64,000 nucleotides of DNA, taken from NCBI GenBank assembly GCA_023910605.1, contig JAAVVV010000001.1, positions 1,292,698 to 1,356,697 of the forward strand. The letters run 5' to 3'. The notes under the pieces are model-generated. The model worked only from the letters and a program-made list of their open reading frames with translations. It had not been told where the DNA came from and made no database searches. Shown piece after piece: positions 55,538-64,000 of the stretch; position 1 is the first letter of the stretch, and each line of letters begins with the position of its first letter. The position numbers were made by a program, and so were the translations under genes. This DNA is from Bosea sp. (in: a-proteobacteria) (GTDB taxonomy: Bacteria; Pseudomonadota; Alphaproteobacteria; Rhizobiales; Beijerinckiaceae).

Positions 55538-56529
55538 GACAGCAGAGCCTCCGCAACGCCTTCATCGGTCACAAGGCGCCGTACATAGCGCGCGTGCAGG
55601 ATGGCGCCGATGATCTTCAGTTTTGGCAGACCGCCGGAGGCGAGGATGGAGATGGGGTAGGCCCGAAGTTCGTCCGGTGTCAGTGCCATCACGCGCCCAT
55701 TGAGCGGATGATCGACCGGGCGACCGAATTCATCCAGGAAAGTCCCCAGAAGATCGCCGATCGCCCCGGCCTTGCGCAATTCGTCGATGTTTTCGCTGAC
55801 GATATGCGTCGAGGCGAGCAGGGAACGCGACGTCAGGTCGCCACAGGCCACCATCGCGATATCGCCCTGCCGGGCGCGTCGCATCACTTCGGCAAGGCCG
55901 TAATGGGTGAGCAGGGTCGAGTGGTTTTCCACCGACGGGCAGTAGATCGGCGCGGCAAGATAATAGCATTCAGCCCCGAGCTTGCCGGCAAAGCCTGTTG
56001 CGACCTCGAACGTGTTCGTTCCTGATCCCCGCGTCAGCCCGCCCATCAGGGCGGTCACCCAGCTGTTCGCATAGCGGCGTTGTGGAAGCCGGCTCGCCGC
56101 CGCCCGCAGGGTGCGACCCCAGCCGACGCTGAGCCCGATGCCGTCCTTCAGCAGGCGATCGAGCATCACGCCGGCCGCTTCCCCGATGACTTGCTGCTGC
56201 ACATCAAGATCGGGCGTGTTCGGCACGACCGACACCTCGTCGAGCGCGTAGCGCGCCTTCAGGCGCTCCTCGAGCGCGACGCAACTGGCGAAGGGGATGC
56301 TGATGTCGATGCGCACAAGCCCGTCGGCACGCGCCTGTCCGACGATCTTGTTGACCTTGACCCGCGTCATGCCCAGCCGATCGGCAATTTCCTGCTGCGT
56401 CAGGCCGCCGAGAAAATAGTACCAGGCGGCGCGCGCCTGCACCTGGGCTTCCTGCCAGTCGAGGCCGCTCGTCAGGTGGTGCATCGGCGGCGGCTGCAGC
56501 GGAGGGGAGGCGTCCACGGCTTTCCTCAC
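55534..56529 (-). CDS. SorC/DeoR-type sugar-responsive regulator
   Basis: 331 residues from a GTG overlapping the epimerase stop. The N-terminal helix-turn-helix is LTQQEIADRLGMTRVKVNKI; the preceding RAAWYYFLGG is a SorC-family mark. The sugar-phosphate-binding domain contains GLSVGWGRTLRAAAS and VTALMGGLTRGSGTNTFE. It is likely the operon's own repressor or activator, responding to a phosphorylated intermediate. An intra-operon position gives autoregulation. Confidence 0.9.
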   Translation of the reverse strand: MRKAVDASPPLQPPPMHHLTSGLDWQEAQVQARAAWYYFLGGLTQQEIADRLGMTRVKVNKIVGQARADGLVRIDISIPFASCVALEERLKARYALDEVSVVPNTPDLDVQQQVIGEAAGVMLDRLLKDGIGLSVGWGRTLRAAASRLPQRRYANSWVTALMGGLTRGSGTNTFEVATGFAGKLGAECYYLAAPIYCPSVENHSTLLTHYGLAEVMRRARQGDIAMVACGDLTSRSLLASTHIVSENIDELRKAGAIGDLLGTFLDEFGRPVDHPLNGRVMALTPDELRAYPISILASGGLPKLKIIGAILHARYVRRLVTDEGVAEALLS

Positions 56530-57425
56530 GTGAACGCGGGTTTGGCGAATGCCATGCTCTGCCGCATCGCGGCAAGCACGGACGCATCGCTGCGCTCGAA
56601 CGGGTAGAAGACTTCAAGGAAAACCGGGCAGTCCGCAAGCCCCGCCCGCCGCTGACATGCCGCCGCTTCAAACGGGTCCACCAGCCCGCTCTCGGTAAAA
56701 TCCCAATGCCGATCATAGCGGAAGTCGGTCTGTTGAAGGTGAATGACGCCGACAGACTGCCCAAGCGCCGCGAACCATTCCTCCATCCCGGCGCGGTAGC
56801 GGCCATAGAGTGGCTCGAACGTCGCGTGGCCCCAGTCGAGGCAGAACTTCCAGGGCACTTCCGAGCATTCGACATCGGCGCGCATGGTGAGGGCCTGTGC
56901 AACGGTCCACGGCCATTCGCGACGCATAGGCGTCGGTTCGACGTACAGTTCTTCTATGCCCTCGCGCTTCGCCACGCTCGCGAGCCTGAGCATGCGTGCC
57001 ACAATGTCGTGATAGTCGGCCTCCGGAATCGCGTCCGGCTCGCTGCCATCGAGCCGTGAGGCGACAGCACCAAGCGGGCCACCGACCCGGCGGATGCCTG
57101 CCATGCCGGCGAAGGCATAGGCCCGCCCGAGCCAGCCCTCGGCCAGGTCACGCACCCGCCGATCTGGGTGCAACAACTGATTGAACGTGTAGTGCGCGAG
57201 CCCGATGAAGGCGCTGTGGATCGAGATGCCATGGTCCTCGCATTGTCGGCGGATGTCGGCGCCAAGCTCCCTGAGCAGGTCATCCGGCCAGGTTGGGTCG
57301 ACGAGATCGAAGGAAAACTGAACGAGGTTCAGCCCCAGTTCGTTACGAACCAGTGGGGCCCACAGGTCGGGCGTTACCCAGCGCTTGACGCAGAACGAAA
57401 GGTTGACACCGAAGGGGGTGGACAT
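56526..57425 (-). CDS. Sugar-phosphate isomerase/epimerase, xylose-isomerase-like TIM barrel
   Basis: 299 residues. AP-endonuclease-2-type barrel: FGVNLSFCVKRWVTPDLWAP, SIHSAFIGLAHYTFNQLLHP, EELYVEPTPMRREWPW (metal Glu), WKFCLDWGHATFEPLYGRY (metal Asp/His) and VFLEVFYPFER (second Glu). Such proteins epimerise or isomerise keto-sugars, often tetrulose or hexulose phosphates, using a divalent metal. It lies between the permeases and the regulator. Substrate cannot be assigned. Confidence 0.85.
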   Translation of the reverse strand: MSTPFGVNLSFCVKRWVTPDLWAPLVRNELGLNLVQFSFDLVDPTWPDDLLRELGADIRRQCEDHGISIHSAFIGLAHYTFNQLLHPDRRVRDLAEGWLGRAYAFAGMAGIRRVGGPLGAVASRLDGSEPDAIPEADYHDIVARMLRLASVAKREGIEELYVEPTPMRREWPWTVAQALTMRADVECSEVPWKFCLDWGHATFEPLYGRYRAGMEEWFAALGQSVGVIHLQQTDFRYDRHWDFTESGLVDPFEAAACQRRAGLADCPVFLEVFYPFERSDASVLAAMRQSMAFAKPAFT

Positions 57426-57446
57426 CGGCCGGCCTCCTTGCCGCCT

Positions 57447-58271
57447 CTACTTCGTTGCGCCCATCGTCAGGCCGCGCACCATGTGCCGGCTGACGAGGAG
57501 CGCAAAAATCGTTACCGGCAGCACGATCACCGTGCTGGTGGCCATGATCTTCCCCCATGGAAGTTCGTAGCCCGACATGAAGTTGGTCGCGACGACCGGC
57601 GCGGTTTTCAGCCCCTGGCTGGTGATGAGCACAAGCGCATAGAGCAGTTCGTTCCAAGAGAAGATGAAGGCGAAAATGGCCGAGACGGCCACGCCGGGCA
57701 CGCCGAGCGGCAGATAGATGCGCCAGAAGATATCAAACTGGCTCGCGCCCTCCAGCCGGGCGGATTGTTCAAGTTCGGACGGGATCGACCGGAACTGGTC
57801 GGTGCAGATCCAGACAACGATGGGCAGGTTGAAGGTGAGGTAGATCAGAACCAGCACGGCATGCGTGTTGAGAAGGCCGAGTTGGCGCGCGAGCAAATAG
57901 ACCGGCAAAGCCAGCACGATCGGACTGATCATGCGGTTCGAGATGAACCAGAACCACAACTCGGCCTTGCCGCGAAACTCGTAGCGCGCGAGCGCGAAGG
58001 CCGCCGGCGTGCCAAGCAGCACCGACAGGATCGTGGTTGCCGAGGCGACGATCAGCGAATTGATCACCGCGTTGGTAACACTCCGGTCCGCGAATATTTC
58101 CTGGTAATTGGCAAGTGTCGGAACGAAGCTCCAGACCGGCGGGGAGGCCAGAAGGTCGGTCTGGTTCTTCAGACTCGATGTCACCATCCAATAGAACGGG
58201 AACAGGGCGAACAGGATGACCAGGATCAGGCCGACAGCATGCGCGATCCTCGCGGTTGAGAGCCGTTGCAT
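57447..58271 (-). CDS. CUT1 sugar ABC transporter permease, MalG type
   Basis: 274 residues from MQRLSTARIAHAVGLILVIL, starting within the TGATG overlap with the preceding permease. Six membrane segments. The family motif FPFYWMVTSSLKNQTDL is near the start and the coupling loop is LEQSARLEGASQFDIFWRIYLPLGVPG. Partner of the next permease in the inner membrane. Confidence 0.95.
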   Translation of the reverse strand: MQRLSTARIAHAVGLILVILFALFPFYWMVTSSLKNQTDLLASPPVWSFVPTLANYQEIFADRSVTNAVINSLIVASATTILSVLLGTPAAFALARYEFRGKAELWFWFISNRMISPIVLALPVYLLARQLGLLNTHAVLVLIYLTFNLPIVVWICTDQFRSIPSELEQSARLEGASQFDIFWRIYLPLGVPGVAVSAIFAFIFSWNELLYALVLITSQGLKTAPVVATNFMSGYELPWGKIMATSTVIVLPVTIFALLVSRHMVRGLTMGATK

Positions 58272-59215
58272 CAGGCAATCTCCCGGTAGAAAACGCGGAT
58301 GTAGATCCGACTGAGGATAATCGTCAGAACCAGCAGTATGATCGCCTGGGCCGAGGCAAGCCCGAGATCGAATACCTTGAAGCCGACACGTTGCACATAG
58401 ATAGAGACAAGGTCGGTCGCCGAACCTGGCCCGCCTCGCGTCATCACAAACACCATGTCGAACAGCTTGAGGATATCGGCAGAGCGCAGGATCAGAACCG
58501 CTGTCAGGCCCGGTAGGATATAGGGCAGTTGAACATGGCGCAGCAGTGACCAGTGGCTCTTGGTTTCGAGTCGCGCCGCCTCCTCGATCTCGACCGGCAC
58601 CATCGACAGCCCGGCCAGGAAAATCAGCGCAACAAATGGAGTCCACTGCCAGATATCCATGAGCGCGATTGCCATGAACGCGCCAGCGGGATTGCCAAGC
58701 CAATCCGAGGAGGCGATGCCGAGCCAGCCCATGATCTGGTTGGCCACGCCGAAATCCCGGTTGAAGATCAGACGGCCAATCAGGCCGACCACCGCATAGG
58801 TCGTCGCCAGCGGCACGACGAGCGTAACTCGGGCGAGCGACCGCAGCAAGCCCCAGCCGGGGCGGTGCAGCATCAGGGCCATGAGGAGCCCAAGCAGGAT
58901 CTGAACAGGCAGCACAGTGAGGTAGAAGCGCCCGGTCAGGGCCAGACTGTCCCAGAAGGTCTGGTCCGTCATGACCTTCAGATAGTTGTCGAAGCCGACG
59001 AACGGATATCCATCGAGCAGATCCGCGCGACGCGTGATGTTGTAGCGCCGGAACGACGTCACAAGCGCAAAAATCGTCGGATAAATGCCGATCGCGAAGA
59101 GCACCAGCACTGCCGGGGCCAGAAACATCAAGGGTGTGAAGCGGCCATACCCCGGATCGTGGCGCGGCCTTGCCCCGTTTTTCCCGGTGCCGGCGTGGAC
59201 CGTTTTGTCACTCAT
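58271..59215 (-). CDS. CUT1 sugar ABC transporter permease, MalF type
   Basis: 314 residues from MSDKTVHAGTGKNGARPRHD, with an AAGGCGA site. Six membrane segments following FTPLMFLAPAVLVLFAIGIYP; SFRRYNITRR is typical of the first periplasmic step. The coupling loop is IEEAARLETKSHWSLLRHVQLPYILPG. The coding end TGATG overlaps the MalG-type permease. Confidence 0.95.
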   Translation of the reverse strand: MSDKTVHAGTGKNGARPRHDPGYGRFTPLMFLAPAVLVLFAIGIYPTIFALVTSFRRYNITRRADLLDGYPFVGFDNYLKVMTDQTFWDSLALTGRFYLTVLPVQILLGLLMALMLHRPGWGLLRSLARVTLVVPLATTYAVVGLIGRLIFNRDFGVANQIMGWLGIASSDWLGNPAGAFMAIALMDIWQWTPFVALIFLAGLSMVPVEIEEAARLETKSHWSLLRHVQLPYILPGLTAVLILRSADILKLFDMVFVMTRGGPGSATDLVSIYVQRVGFKVFDLGLASAQAIILLVLTIILSRIYIRVFYREIA

Positions 59216-59252
59216 GCCGGCTTCGCCTTTCGGCTGTCGTCCGCGATCGCGC

Positions 59253-59804
59253 TCATTCGAGATTCGTATGGTTGGCGCGCATCGCTTCCGGCGTGACGGC
59301 AAGGGCTTCGCGCAGCATCAGGATCATGATCTCGAAGAGAATGAACTGCGCGCCTTCATAGAGCGAGCCCATCGGCAGCACCGAGGTTGCGGCGCCGGAA
59401 TCATCGGCCATCGTCTGGGCAGGTATCGGCAGAACGACATCCGCCGTGCGCGCGCAGACACCGTCGCCCTGCGCGGTGACAACGAGTGTGCGGGCTCCAT
59501 CCCGCCTCGCGACGCCCATCAGGGCTTCAACCGTTGAAAAATGTCCCGGGCCTGCGGAAACGATCAACAGGTCACCCTTGCCAAGATGCGGAGTCGTCAT
59601 GTCGCCGACCATCGCGACCTTGAGGCCGAGATGGAACAGGCGCATCGCAAGCCCCTTGATCTGAAGGCCTTCGCGTCCCACGCCATACAGCGCGATGCGG
59701 TTGGCACGCCTGATCTCGGTGACCGCCTGGTCGACGGCGGCCTGGTCGATGCGGCGAAAGACGCCCGAAAGATCGTCAAGGGCGCGTTGGTAGAGCGAGG
59801 TCAT
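59253..59804 (-). CDS. SIS-domain protein, 6-phospho-3-hexuloisomerase-like
   Basis: 183 residues, the standard length of the PHI family. The SIS fold shows in ANRIALYGVGREGLQIKGLA, VGDMTTPHLGKGDLLIVSAG with GHFSTVEAL, and VVLPIPAQTMADD. The C-terminal MGSLYEGAQFILFEIMILML is the PHI signature. True PHI converts hexulose 6-phosphate to fructose 6-phosphate; no hexulose-phosphate synthase gene is here, so the real substrate is probably another ketose phosphate made by this operon. Confidence 0.85.
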   Translation of the reverse strand: MTSLYQRALDDLSGVFRRIDQAAVDQAVTEIRRANRIALYGVGREGLQIKGLAMRLFHLGLKVAMVGDMTTPHLGKGDLLIVSAGPGHFSTVEALMGVARRDGARTLVVTAQGDGVCARTADVVLPIPAQTMADDSGAATSVLPMGSLYEGAQFILFEIMILMLREALAVTPEAMRANHTNLE

Positions 59805-59948
59805 GATTGCCTCCGCAAAAGGGACTGGATCAGGCGCGCCCGAACCGGACGGCCGCGCTTGACCGGGCGCGCGTCCCGACCGGCGCCAACAGGGAGGCGA
59901 GCGCTGGTCGCCGCAAAGTGCGCGCCGACCAGCGTTCCGTGAGACAGC

Positions 59949-61304
59949 TTACTGGCGCAGCGCCTTCTTGCCGTCGTAATAGCCTTCCTTCTTGAGGATA
60001 TCCTCCATGCGCGTGCCGATCTGCTTGGCGCCTTCCTCGGTCGATACCTCACCGAGCATCATTTTCGAGCCCCATTCCGCAACGATTTCCGAGATCGCTG
60101 GCCAGGCCGGGAAACGCGGGCGGAATTCCGGCACGCCCTTCTGCCATGCGGCAACCATCGGCTCGACGAACTTGAATCTTGCCTTGATATCCGCCTGTTC
60201 ATAGATCGAGGTGCGACCGGACACACCGCCGGCTTCGACATAGGCACGCGCGATTTCTTCCGAGGTCGCCCACTGGATGAAAATCCAGGAGGCCTTCTGC
60301 TGCGCCTCGGTGGCCTGCGATGCCACCGCCAGGGAGAAGCCGCCAAGCGCGGGCAGTCGGCCGGCCGGACCAGCCGGTTCCTGGGCAACGCCAAGGCAAT
60401 CGCCGAGCTTGGAGGTCTTCGGGTCCGTCAGTGTGCCATAAAACGCGCTCCATTCCGTGATCATCGCGACCTGGCCCTGCGCCAGCGCGTTCACGGCCTC
60501 GGAATGGTCATAGGACACGACGCCCGGCGGCATGATCTTCATGAGGTCCTGCCGGAACTTGAGGCCCGCCTGGCTCTCCTTCGAGAGCAGGTTCGATCTG
60601 AACTCCTTGTTGAGGAGCGAACCGCCGAAGGGCCAGAGCATGCGCATGAAGCTGTCCGCCGACTGCGTTTCCCCGCGTAGCGACTGGAGCGCGTAGGCAT
60701 ATTGCTTCCTGGCAGGGTTGGTCAGCTTCGGTCCATAGACATTGAGAAGTTCGTCATAGGTCGCCGGCGGCTTGTCGAACCCGGCATCCTTGAGCATGCA
60801 CTTGTTGTAGAACAGCAGGCCGGAATAATTGTCGAACGGCAGGCCATAGGTCTTGCCGCCCCAGGACCCGAAAGCGTCGAGGATCAGGGGAAAAAACCCC
60901 TTCATGTTGAGCCCCGGATCGGTGATCGCGGCATCGGCGGTGAACTTCTCGATCGGCACGATCCAGCCATTCTCGGCGAACTCGCCGATCCAGACGAGAT
61001 CGACCAGCGCCATGGTGAGATCGCCCTTCGAATTGAAGTTCAGAACCTGCTTCTCGCGCGTGTTCTCGTAGGGCACAATCTCGTAGTTGACCTTGATCCC
61101 GGTCTTCTTCTCGAATTCCGGCAGGAGCTTGATCACCGCGCGGTAGCCGGGACGGTCAAGAAAGATCACGTTGAGTTGGGTGCCCTTGAACGGGGCCGCA
61201 GCCTTTTCGATGGCCCATTGCGCCTGTGCGGGAGCCGGGGCCAGCATGGCGCTTCCCACCGCGATCACGAGAGCGCTTATCGTTCCAAGTAGCAGTTTTC
61301 TCAT
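59949..61304 (-). CDS. CUT1 sugar ABC transporter substrate-binding protein
   Basis: 451 residues. The start is one of two adjacent ATGs after AGGAGG; the second (61304) has the better spacing. The signal peptide RKLLLGTISALVIAVGSAML ends near AQAQWAIE. Extracellular family 1 features: FLDRPGYRAVIKLLPEFEKK, GIKVNYEIVPYENTREKQVL, GLPFDNYSGLLFYNKCMLKD, LAQGQVAMITEWSAFYG and LGGFSLAVAS. It delivers a sugar or polyol to the MalF/MalG-type permeases. Confidence 0.95.
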   Translation of the reverse strand: MRKLLLGTISALVIAVGSAMLAPAPAQAQWAIEKAAAPFKGTQLNVIFLDRPGYRAVIKLLPEFEKKTGIKVNYEIVPYENTREKQVLNFNSKGDLTMALVDLVWIGEFAENGWIVPIEKFTADAAITDPGLNMKGFFPLILDAFGSWGGKTYGLPFDNYSGLLFYNKCMLKDAGFDKPPATYDELLNVYGPKLTNPARKQYAYALQSLRGETQSADSFMRMLWPFGGSLLNKEFRSNLLSKESQAGLKFRQDLMKIMPPGVVSYDHSEAVNALAQGQVAMITEWSAFYGTLTDPKTSKLGDCLGVAQEPAGPAGRLPALGGFSLAVASQATEAQQKASWIFIQWATSEEIARAYVEAGGVSGRTSIYEQADIKARFKFVEPMVAAWQKGVPEFRPRFPAWPAISEIVAEWGSKMMLGEVSTEEGAKQIGTRMEDILKKEGYYDGKKALRQ

Positions 61305-61329
61305 CATTTCCTCCTGGAGATCATGGGCC

Positions 61330-62355
61330 CTATGCTTGCCCGTTTGGATAAACCAGCACCTTTGAATAGCCAGGCGCGTTCTCGGCCAGAGCCTTGAATG
61401 CGCCCGGGACGTCATCAAGCCCGATCCGGTGGCTCACCACCGAGGCGACATCGATCCGCCGATGCCGAACAAGCTCGATCGCGCGGGGATAGACCTCGCC
61501 CATGCGGCGCGAGAACTTGATGGAAAGCCCGCGCCGCCGCGCTTCGGCCGCCGGAAGCGTGTAGGAATCGCCGTCGGGAATGCCAACAAGGACGATCCGG
61601 CCACCGATACGCGCGCTGCGCACGGCGTCGCGGAACCCGAAGGGCGAGTTGGTGGCCTCGACGACAAGCGGCGTGCCGCCGCGCGACCATGCGACGATAT
61701 CCTCCACGCGTTCGCCAACGCGGGTCGCACCAAGCCGTTCGGCAAGCGCCCGGCGATGCGGCTGCGGGTCGGCGGCGAGGATGTCGCCCACACCGGCAAT
61801 CTTGAGAACCTGGATGATCAGCAGACCGATCGGCCCGCAGCCGAGCACGGCGACGTTCTCCAGGAACTGTGGCCTTGCAAGATCGACTGCATGGATCGCC
61901 ACGCCCAGAGGTTCCAGCATCACGGCATCGATCGCCTCGAAACCGTCCGGCAGGGGCACCAGCTGTGACCTCGGCACCCAGATCCGCTCCGTCAAGGCGC
62001 CGTCAAAAGGGGGGGCGCCGATGAACTCGACCTGCGGGCAGAGGTTGGCGTGTCCCTTGCGACACCAGTCGCAGTTGCCGCACGCGTGATTGGGATCGAC
62101 CGCGACCAGCGTGCCGCGGCTGAGTCCAAGACTCTCGACATCCTCACACAGAAAGCCGCCGAACTCATGGCCAGGGATAAAGCCGTCTCCAATAACGGCG
62201 GCGCCGATGCCTCCATCCTTGAAGTAGTGAAGGTCGCTTCCGCAAAGCCCGACTGCAGCAACGTCGAGCAGGACTTCATCCGGACGACCTTCCCGCAGGT
62301 TGTATGGCGAGACGCGCGCGTCGCTGGGGCCATACAGGAGAAGGGCACGGCTCAT
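61330..62355 (-). CDS. Zinc-dependent polyol dehydrogenase (MDR family)
   Basis: 341 residues from MSRALLLYGPSDARVSPYNL. Catalytic zinc residues: VGLCGSDLHYFKDGG (Cys) and PGHEFGG (His-Glu). Structural zinc cysteines are in ACGNCDWCRKGHANLC. The NAD-binding motif is VAVLGCGPIGLLIIQVLK. The pattern CGSDLHY is typical of sorbitol/xylitol dehydrogenases. First gene of the operon; it would oxidise an imported polyol to the ketose phosphorylated by the downstream kinases. Confidence 0.92.
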   Translation of the reverse strand: MSRALLLYGPSDARVSPYNLREGRPDEVLLDVAAVGLCGSDLHYFKDGGIGAAVIGDGFIPGHEFGGFLCEDVESLGLSRGTLVAVDPNHACGNCDWCRKGHANLCPQVEFIGAPPFDGALTERIWVPRSQLVPLPDGFEAIDAVMLEPLGVAIHAVDLARPQFLENVAVLGCGPIGLLIIQVLKIAGVGDILAADPQPHRRALAERLGATRVGERVEDIVAWSRGGTPLVVEATNSPFGFRDAVRSARIGGRIVLVGIPDGDSYTLPAAEARRRGLSIKFSRRMGEVYPRAIELVRHRRIDVASVVSHRIGLDDVPGAFKALAENAPGYSKVLVYPNGQA

Positions 62356-62782
62356 GAAAAAACGCTCTGCTGCGGTCGCAACACGGGATGCCGGGCCCCC
62401 GACCGGCGCGGCGAGCAAATCCTTACAATCGCATCGCAGTTAACGCAACAGCTGGTTTTTTCAAAAAACAAATGTCAAGTCCGGATGGAGACTGGATCGC
62501 GCGCGAGTTGAGCGGTGATGCCCGGTCAACTATCTGTTTTGTCGTCATAATGACGTGCCGTGCATCCGCAGCAAGATGCGTCGCGCCGGCTCCGGGTGCC
62601 GTTCAGGCGCACGCGCCGCTCGCTTGACACCCACTGCCAGATGGGTCTCTAATCTCGTTCAGGGTTCCAATCTCGGGCGCTAGATTGTTCGGGATCTTTA
62701 CGGAAGCGAACCCGAAGCGCTGCCAGCCGACAAGGGGTCGGGACATGGCAGCGTTGCCCAATGTGGCTCCTGGGAGGGAACA
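62356..62782. promoter_or_regulatory. Divergent control region with an A/T palindrome
   Basis: This 427-bp space separates the minus-strand polyol operon from the plus-strand CUT2 transporter and must contain both promoters. A perfect 15-bp palindrome, GTTTTTTCAAAAAAC, lies at 62455-62469, 100 bp upstream of the dehydrogenase ATG; it could be an operator for the SorC-type regulator. GGAGGG precedes the start at 62783. Confidence 0.45.
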
Positions 62783-63784
62783 ATGGATAGACGCAGAACA
62801 CTCAAGTTGATCGGCGGAACGGCGGCGCTGGCTGGCGCCGGCTTCCCGGGGATGGCTTTTTCTCAGGCGCAGAAGGAGATGGTCACCGTCGTTAAGATCG
62901 CGGGCATTCCCTGGTTCAACGCGCTGGAGAAGGGGATTCAGAAGGGTGCGAAGGATTTCGGCATCAACGCGACCATGGTCGGCCCGGCCAACGTCGATCC
63001 GGCGCAGCAGGTCAAGCTGCTCGAAGATCTGATCGCCAAGAAGGTGGCGGTCATCGGCCTCGTGCCGCTGGATGTGAAGGTGTGCGAACCGGTTCTCAAA
63101 CGCGCCCAGGCCGCCGGTATCAAGGTGATCACGCATGAAGGGCCCGAACAGGAAGGGCGCGACTGGAACGTCGAACTGATCGATTCCGTGCGCTTTGGTG
63201 AGGTGCAGATGGAGCGTCTTGCCAAGGATATGGGCGGCAAGGGCGAATACGTGGTCTATGTCGGCACGCTGACCACGCCGCTGCACAACAAATGGGCGGA
63301 CGCGGCGATTGCATTTCAGAAAAAGAATTTCCCCGACATGAAACTTGTCGCGGACCGCTTCCCCGGCGCGGACGAGATCGACACCAGCCAGCGTACGACG
63401 CTCGATGTCATCAAGGCCTATCCGAACCTTGCCGGCATTCTCGGCTTCGGCTCGAACGGGCCGATCGGCGCCGGCAACGCGGTCCGGCAGCAGCGGCTCG
63501 GCAAGAAGATCGCGATTGTCGGCACCGTGCTGCCAAGCCAGGCCAAGGCGCTGATCAACGATGACATCATCCGTGAAGGCTTCCTCTGGAACCCGACCGA
63601 TGCCGGCTATGCGATGGTCGCAGTGGCCAAACTGGTGCTCGACGGCAAGCAGATTGTCGACGGCGTGGAAGTGCCCGGTCTAGGCAAGGCCTCCGTGGAT
63701 GTCGCAGGAAAGCAGATCAAGGTCGACAAGATCATGCGCATCAACAAGCAAACCGTCGACGGGCTGATTGCCGGCGGTCTCTGA
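62783..63784 (+). CDS. CUT2 sugar ABC transporter substrate-binding protein (RhaS/LsrB group)
   Basis: 333 residues. The N-terminus MDRRRTLKLIGGTAALAGAG has a twin-arginine-like export signal. The periplasmic-binding fold (type 1) shows in VTVVKIAGIPWFNALEKGIQ, VDPAQQVKLLEDLIAKKVAV, IKVITHEGPEQEGRDWNVEL and LAGILGFGSNGPIGAGNAV. IxxHEGP with a following Asp-Trp-Asn is seen in the rhamnose/autoinducer-2-binding group. The ATPase gene follows 86 bp downstream. Ligand uncertain; it may be related to the adjacent polyol pathway. Confidence 0.93.
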   Translation: MDRRRTLKLIGGTAALAGAGFPGMAFSQAQKEMVTVVKIAGIPWFNALEKGIQKGAKDFGINATMVGPANVDPAQQVKLLEDLIAKKVAVIGLVPLDVKVCEPVLKRAQAAGIKVITHEGPEQEGRDWNVELIDSVRFGEVQMERLAKDMGGKGEYVVYVGTLTTPLHNKWADAAIAFQKKNFPDMKLVADRFPGADEIDTSQRTTLDVIKAYPNLAGILGFGSNGPIGAGNAVRQQRLGKKIAIVGTVLPSQAKALINDDIIREGFLWNPTDAGYAMVAVAKLVLDGKQIVDGVEVPGLGKASVDVAGKQIKVDKIMRINKQTVDGLIAGGL

Positions 63785-63870
63785 GCCCGGTCAGACTGCA
63801 TTTCGAGGCGGATCCCAGGCGCGGTCACGTCCATCTTGCCAGGGTGGAGGCATCGTGACTGTCGCCCGGG

Positions 63871-64000
63871 ATGGCGTCATCCCGGATCGGCATCTGTTCA
63901 ACCTTGCGATTTCGAGACGAACAATTGGCGCCATTTCTGGACATGTCCGGGATATCGAAGCGCTTCGGCGGCGTTCATGCGCTTCGCGATGTCGATCTGT
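63871..64000 (+). CDS. CUT2 sugar ABC transporter ATPase, N-terminal part
   Basis: The frame contains LAPFLDMSGISKRFGGVHALRDVDL, the standard start of RbsA/MglA-type ATPases, and then leaves the window. The start is uncertain: ATG at 63871 gives a longer leader; an ATG at 63943 lies just before the family match. Partner of the preceding binding protein; a permease gene is expected beyond the window. Confidence 0.85.
   Translation, partial: MASSRIGICSTLRFRDEQLAPFLDMSGISKRFGGVHALRDVDL

Overview
The window is GC-rich chromosomal DNA that reads as an alphaproteobacterium, most likely Hyphomicrobiales (Rhizobiales). The basis is codon use, the small type II-C Cas9 with a repeat beginning GCTGCGGATTGC, the operon styles (ATGA/TGATG overlaps), a PQQ cluster, MotA/MotB and several CUT1/CUT2 sugar ABC systems. 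I cannot name the genus. Short AT-richer patches (about 1.4-2.05 kb and 50.4-50.9 kb) look foreign.

Region 1, 0-13.5 kb, is a defence and mobile-element island. It holds an IS1380-type fragment, a frameshifted IS30 copy, a Y1 (REP-associated) transposase bounded by a perfect 27-bp inverted repeat, a 16-repeat CRISPR array, cas2-cas1-cas9 on the minus strand, and a tracrRNA diverging from cas9. Then come a second, truncated IS30 copy in the same orientation, a decayed IS256-family element, a 62-bp hairpin, an AlbA_2-domain protein, an IS3 fragment and an alpha/beta hydrolase. At 13377-13466 there is a vestigial two-repeat array of type I-E geometry, unrelated to the II-C array. The crRNA strand (plus, inferred from the tracrRNA anti-repeat) runs opposite to the cas operon, and a plus-strand terminator lies between array and cas2.

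Region 2, 13.5-20.6 kb, is an oxidative-metabolism module: cytochrome c, PQQ-dependent sugar dehydrogenase and pqqA-B-C-D-E, all on the minus strand, bordered by two inverted copies of the same insertion-sequence end. An SDR oxidoreductase follows.

Region 3, 20.9-31.3 kb, carries a CapD/WbpM-type sugar dehydratase, pseudouridine catabolism (psuK-psuG), a FadJ-like beta-oxidation enzyme, an ArsR regulator and EttA. After these comes a scar with a tRNA(CAT), a second 5'-truncated tRNA(CAT), and IS5 and IS66 remnants.

Region 4, 31.5-39.9 kb, contains a sigma-54 response regulator with a hybrid kinase and a secreted SuoX-fold-like protein lacking cysteine, then diaminopropionate ammonia-lyase, motA and motB.

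Region 5, 40.2-49.9 kb, pairs a penicillin-acylase-family hydrolase with a divergent operon: a peptide/opine-type ABC transporter, an SDR and a polysaccharide-deacetylase-like amidohydrolase. This suggests uptake and cleavage of an N-acylated or amide compound.

Region 6, 51.3-64 kb, is a ten-gene minus-strand sugar or polyol operon: dehydrogenase, CUT1 transporter, SIS isomerase, TIM-barrel epimerase, SorC regulator and two FGGY kinases. A divergent CUT2 transporter follows and is cut by the window end.
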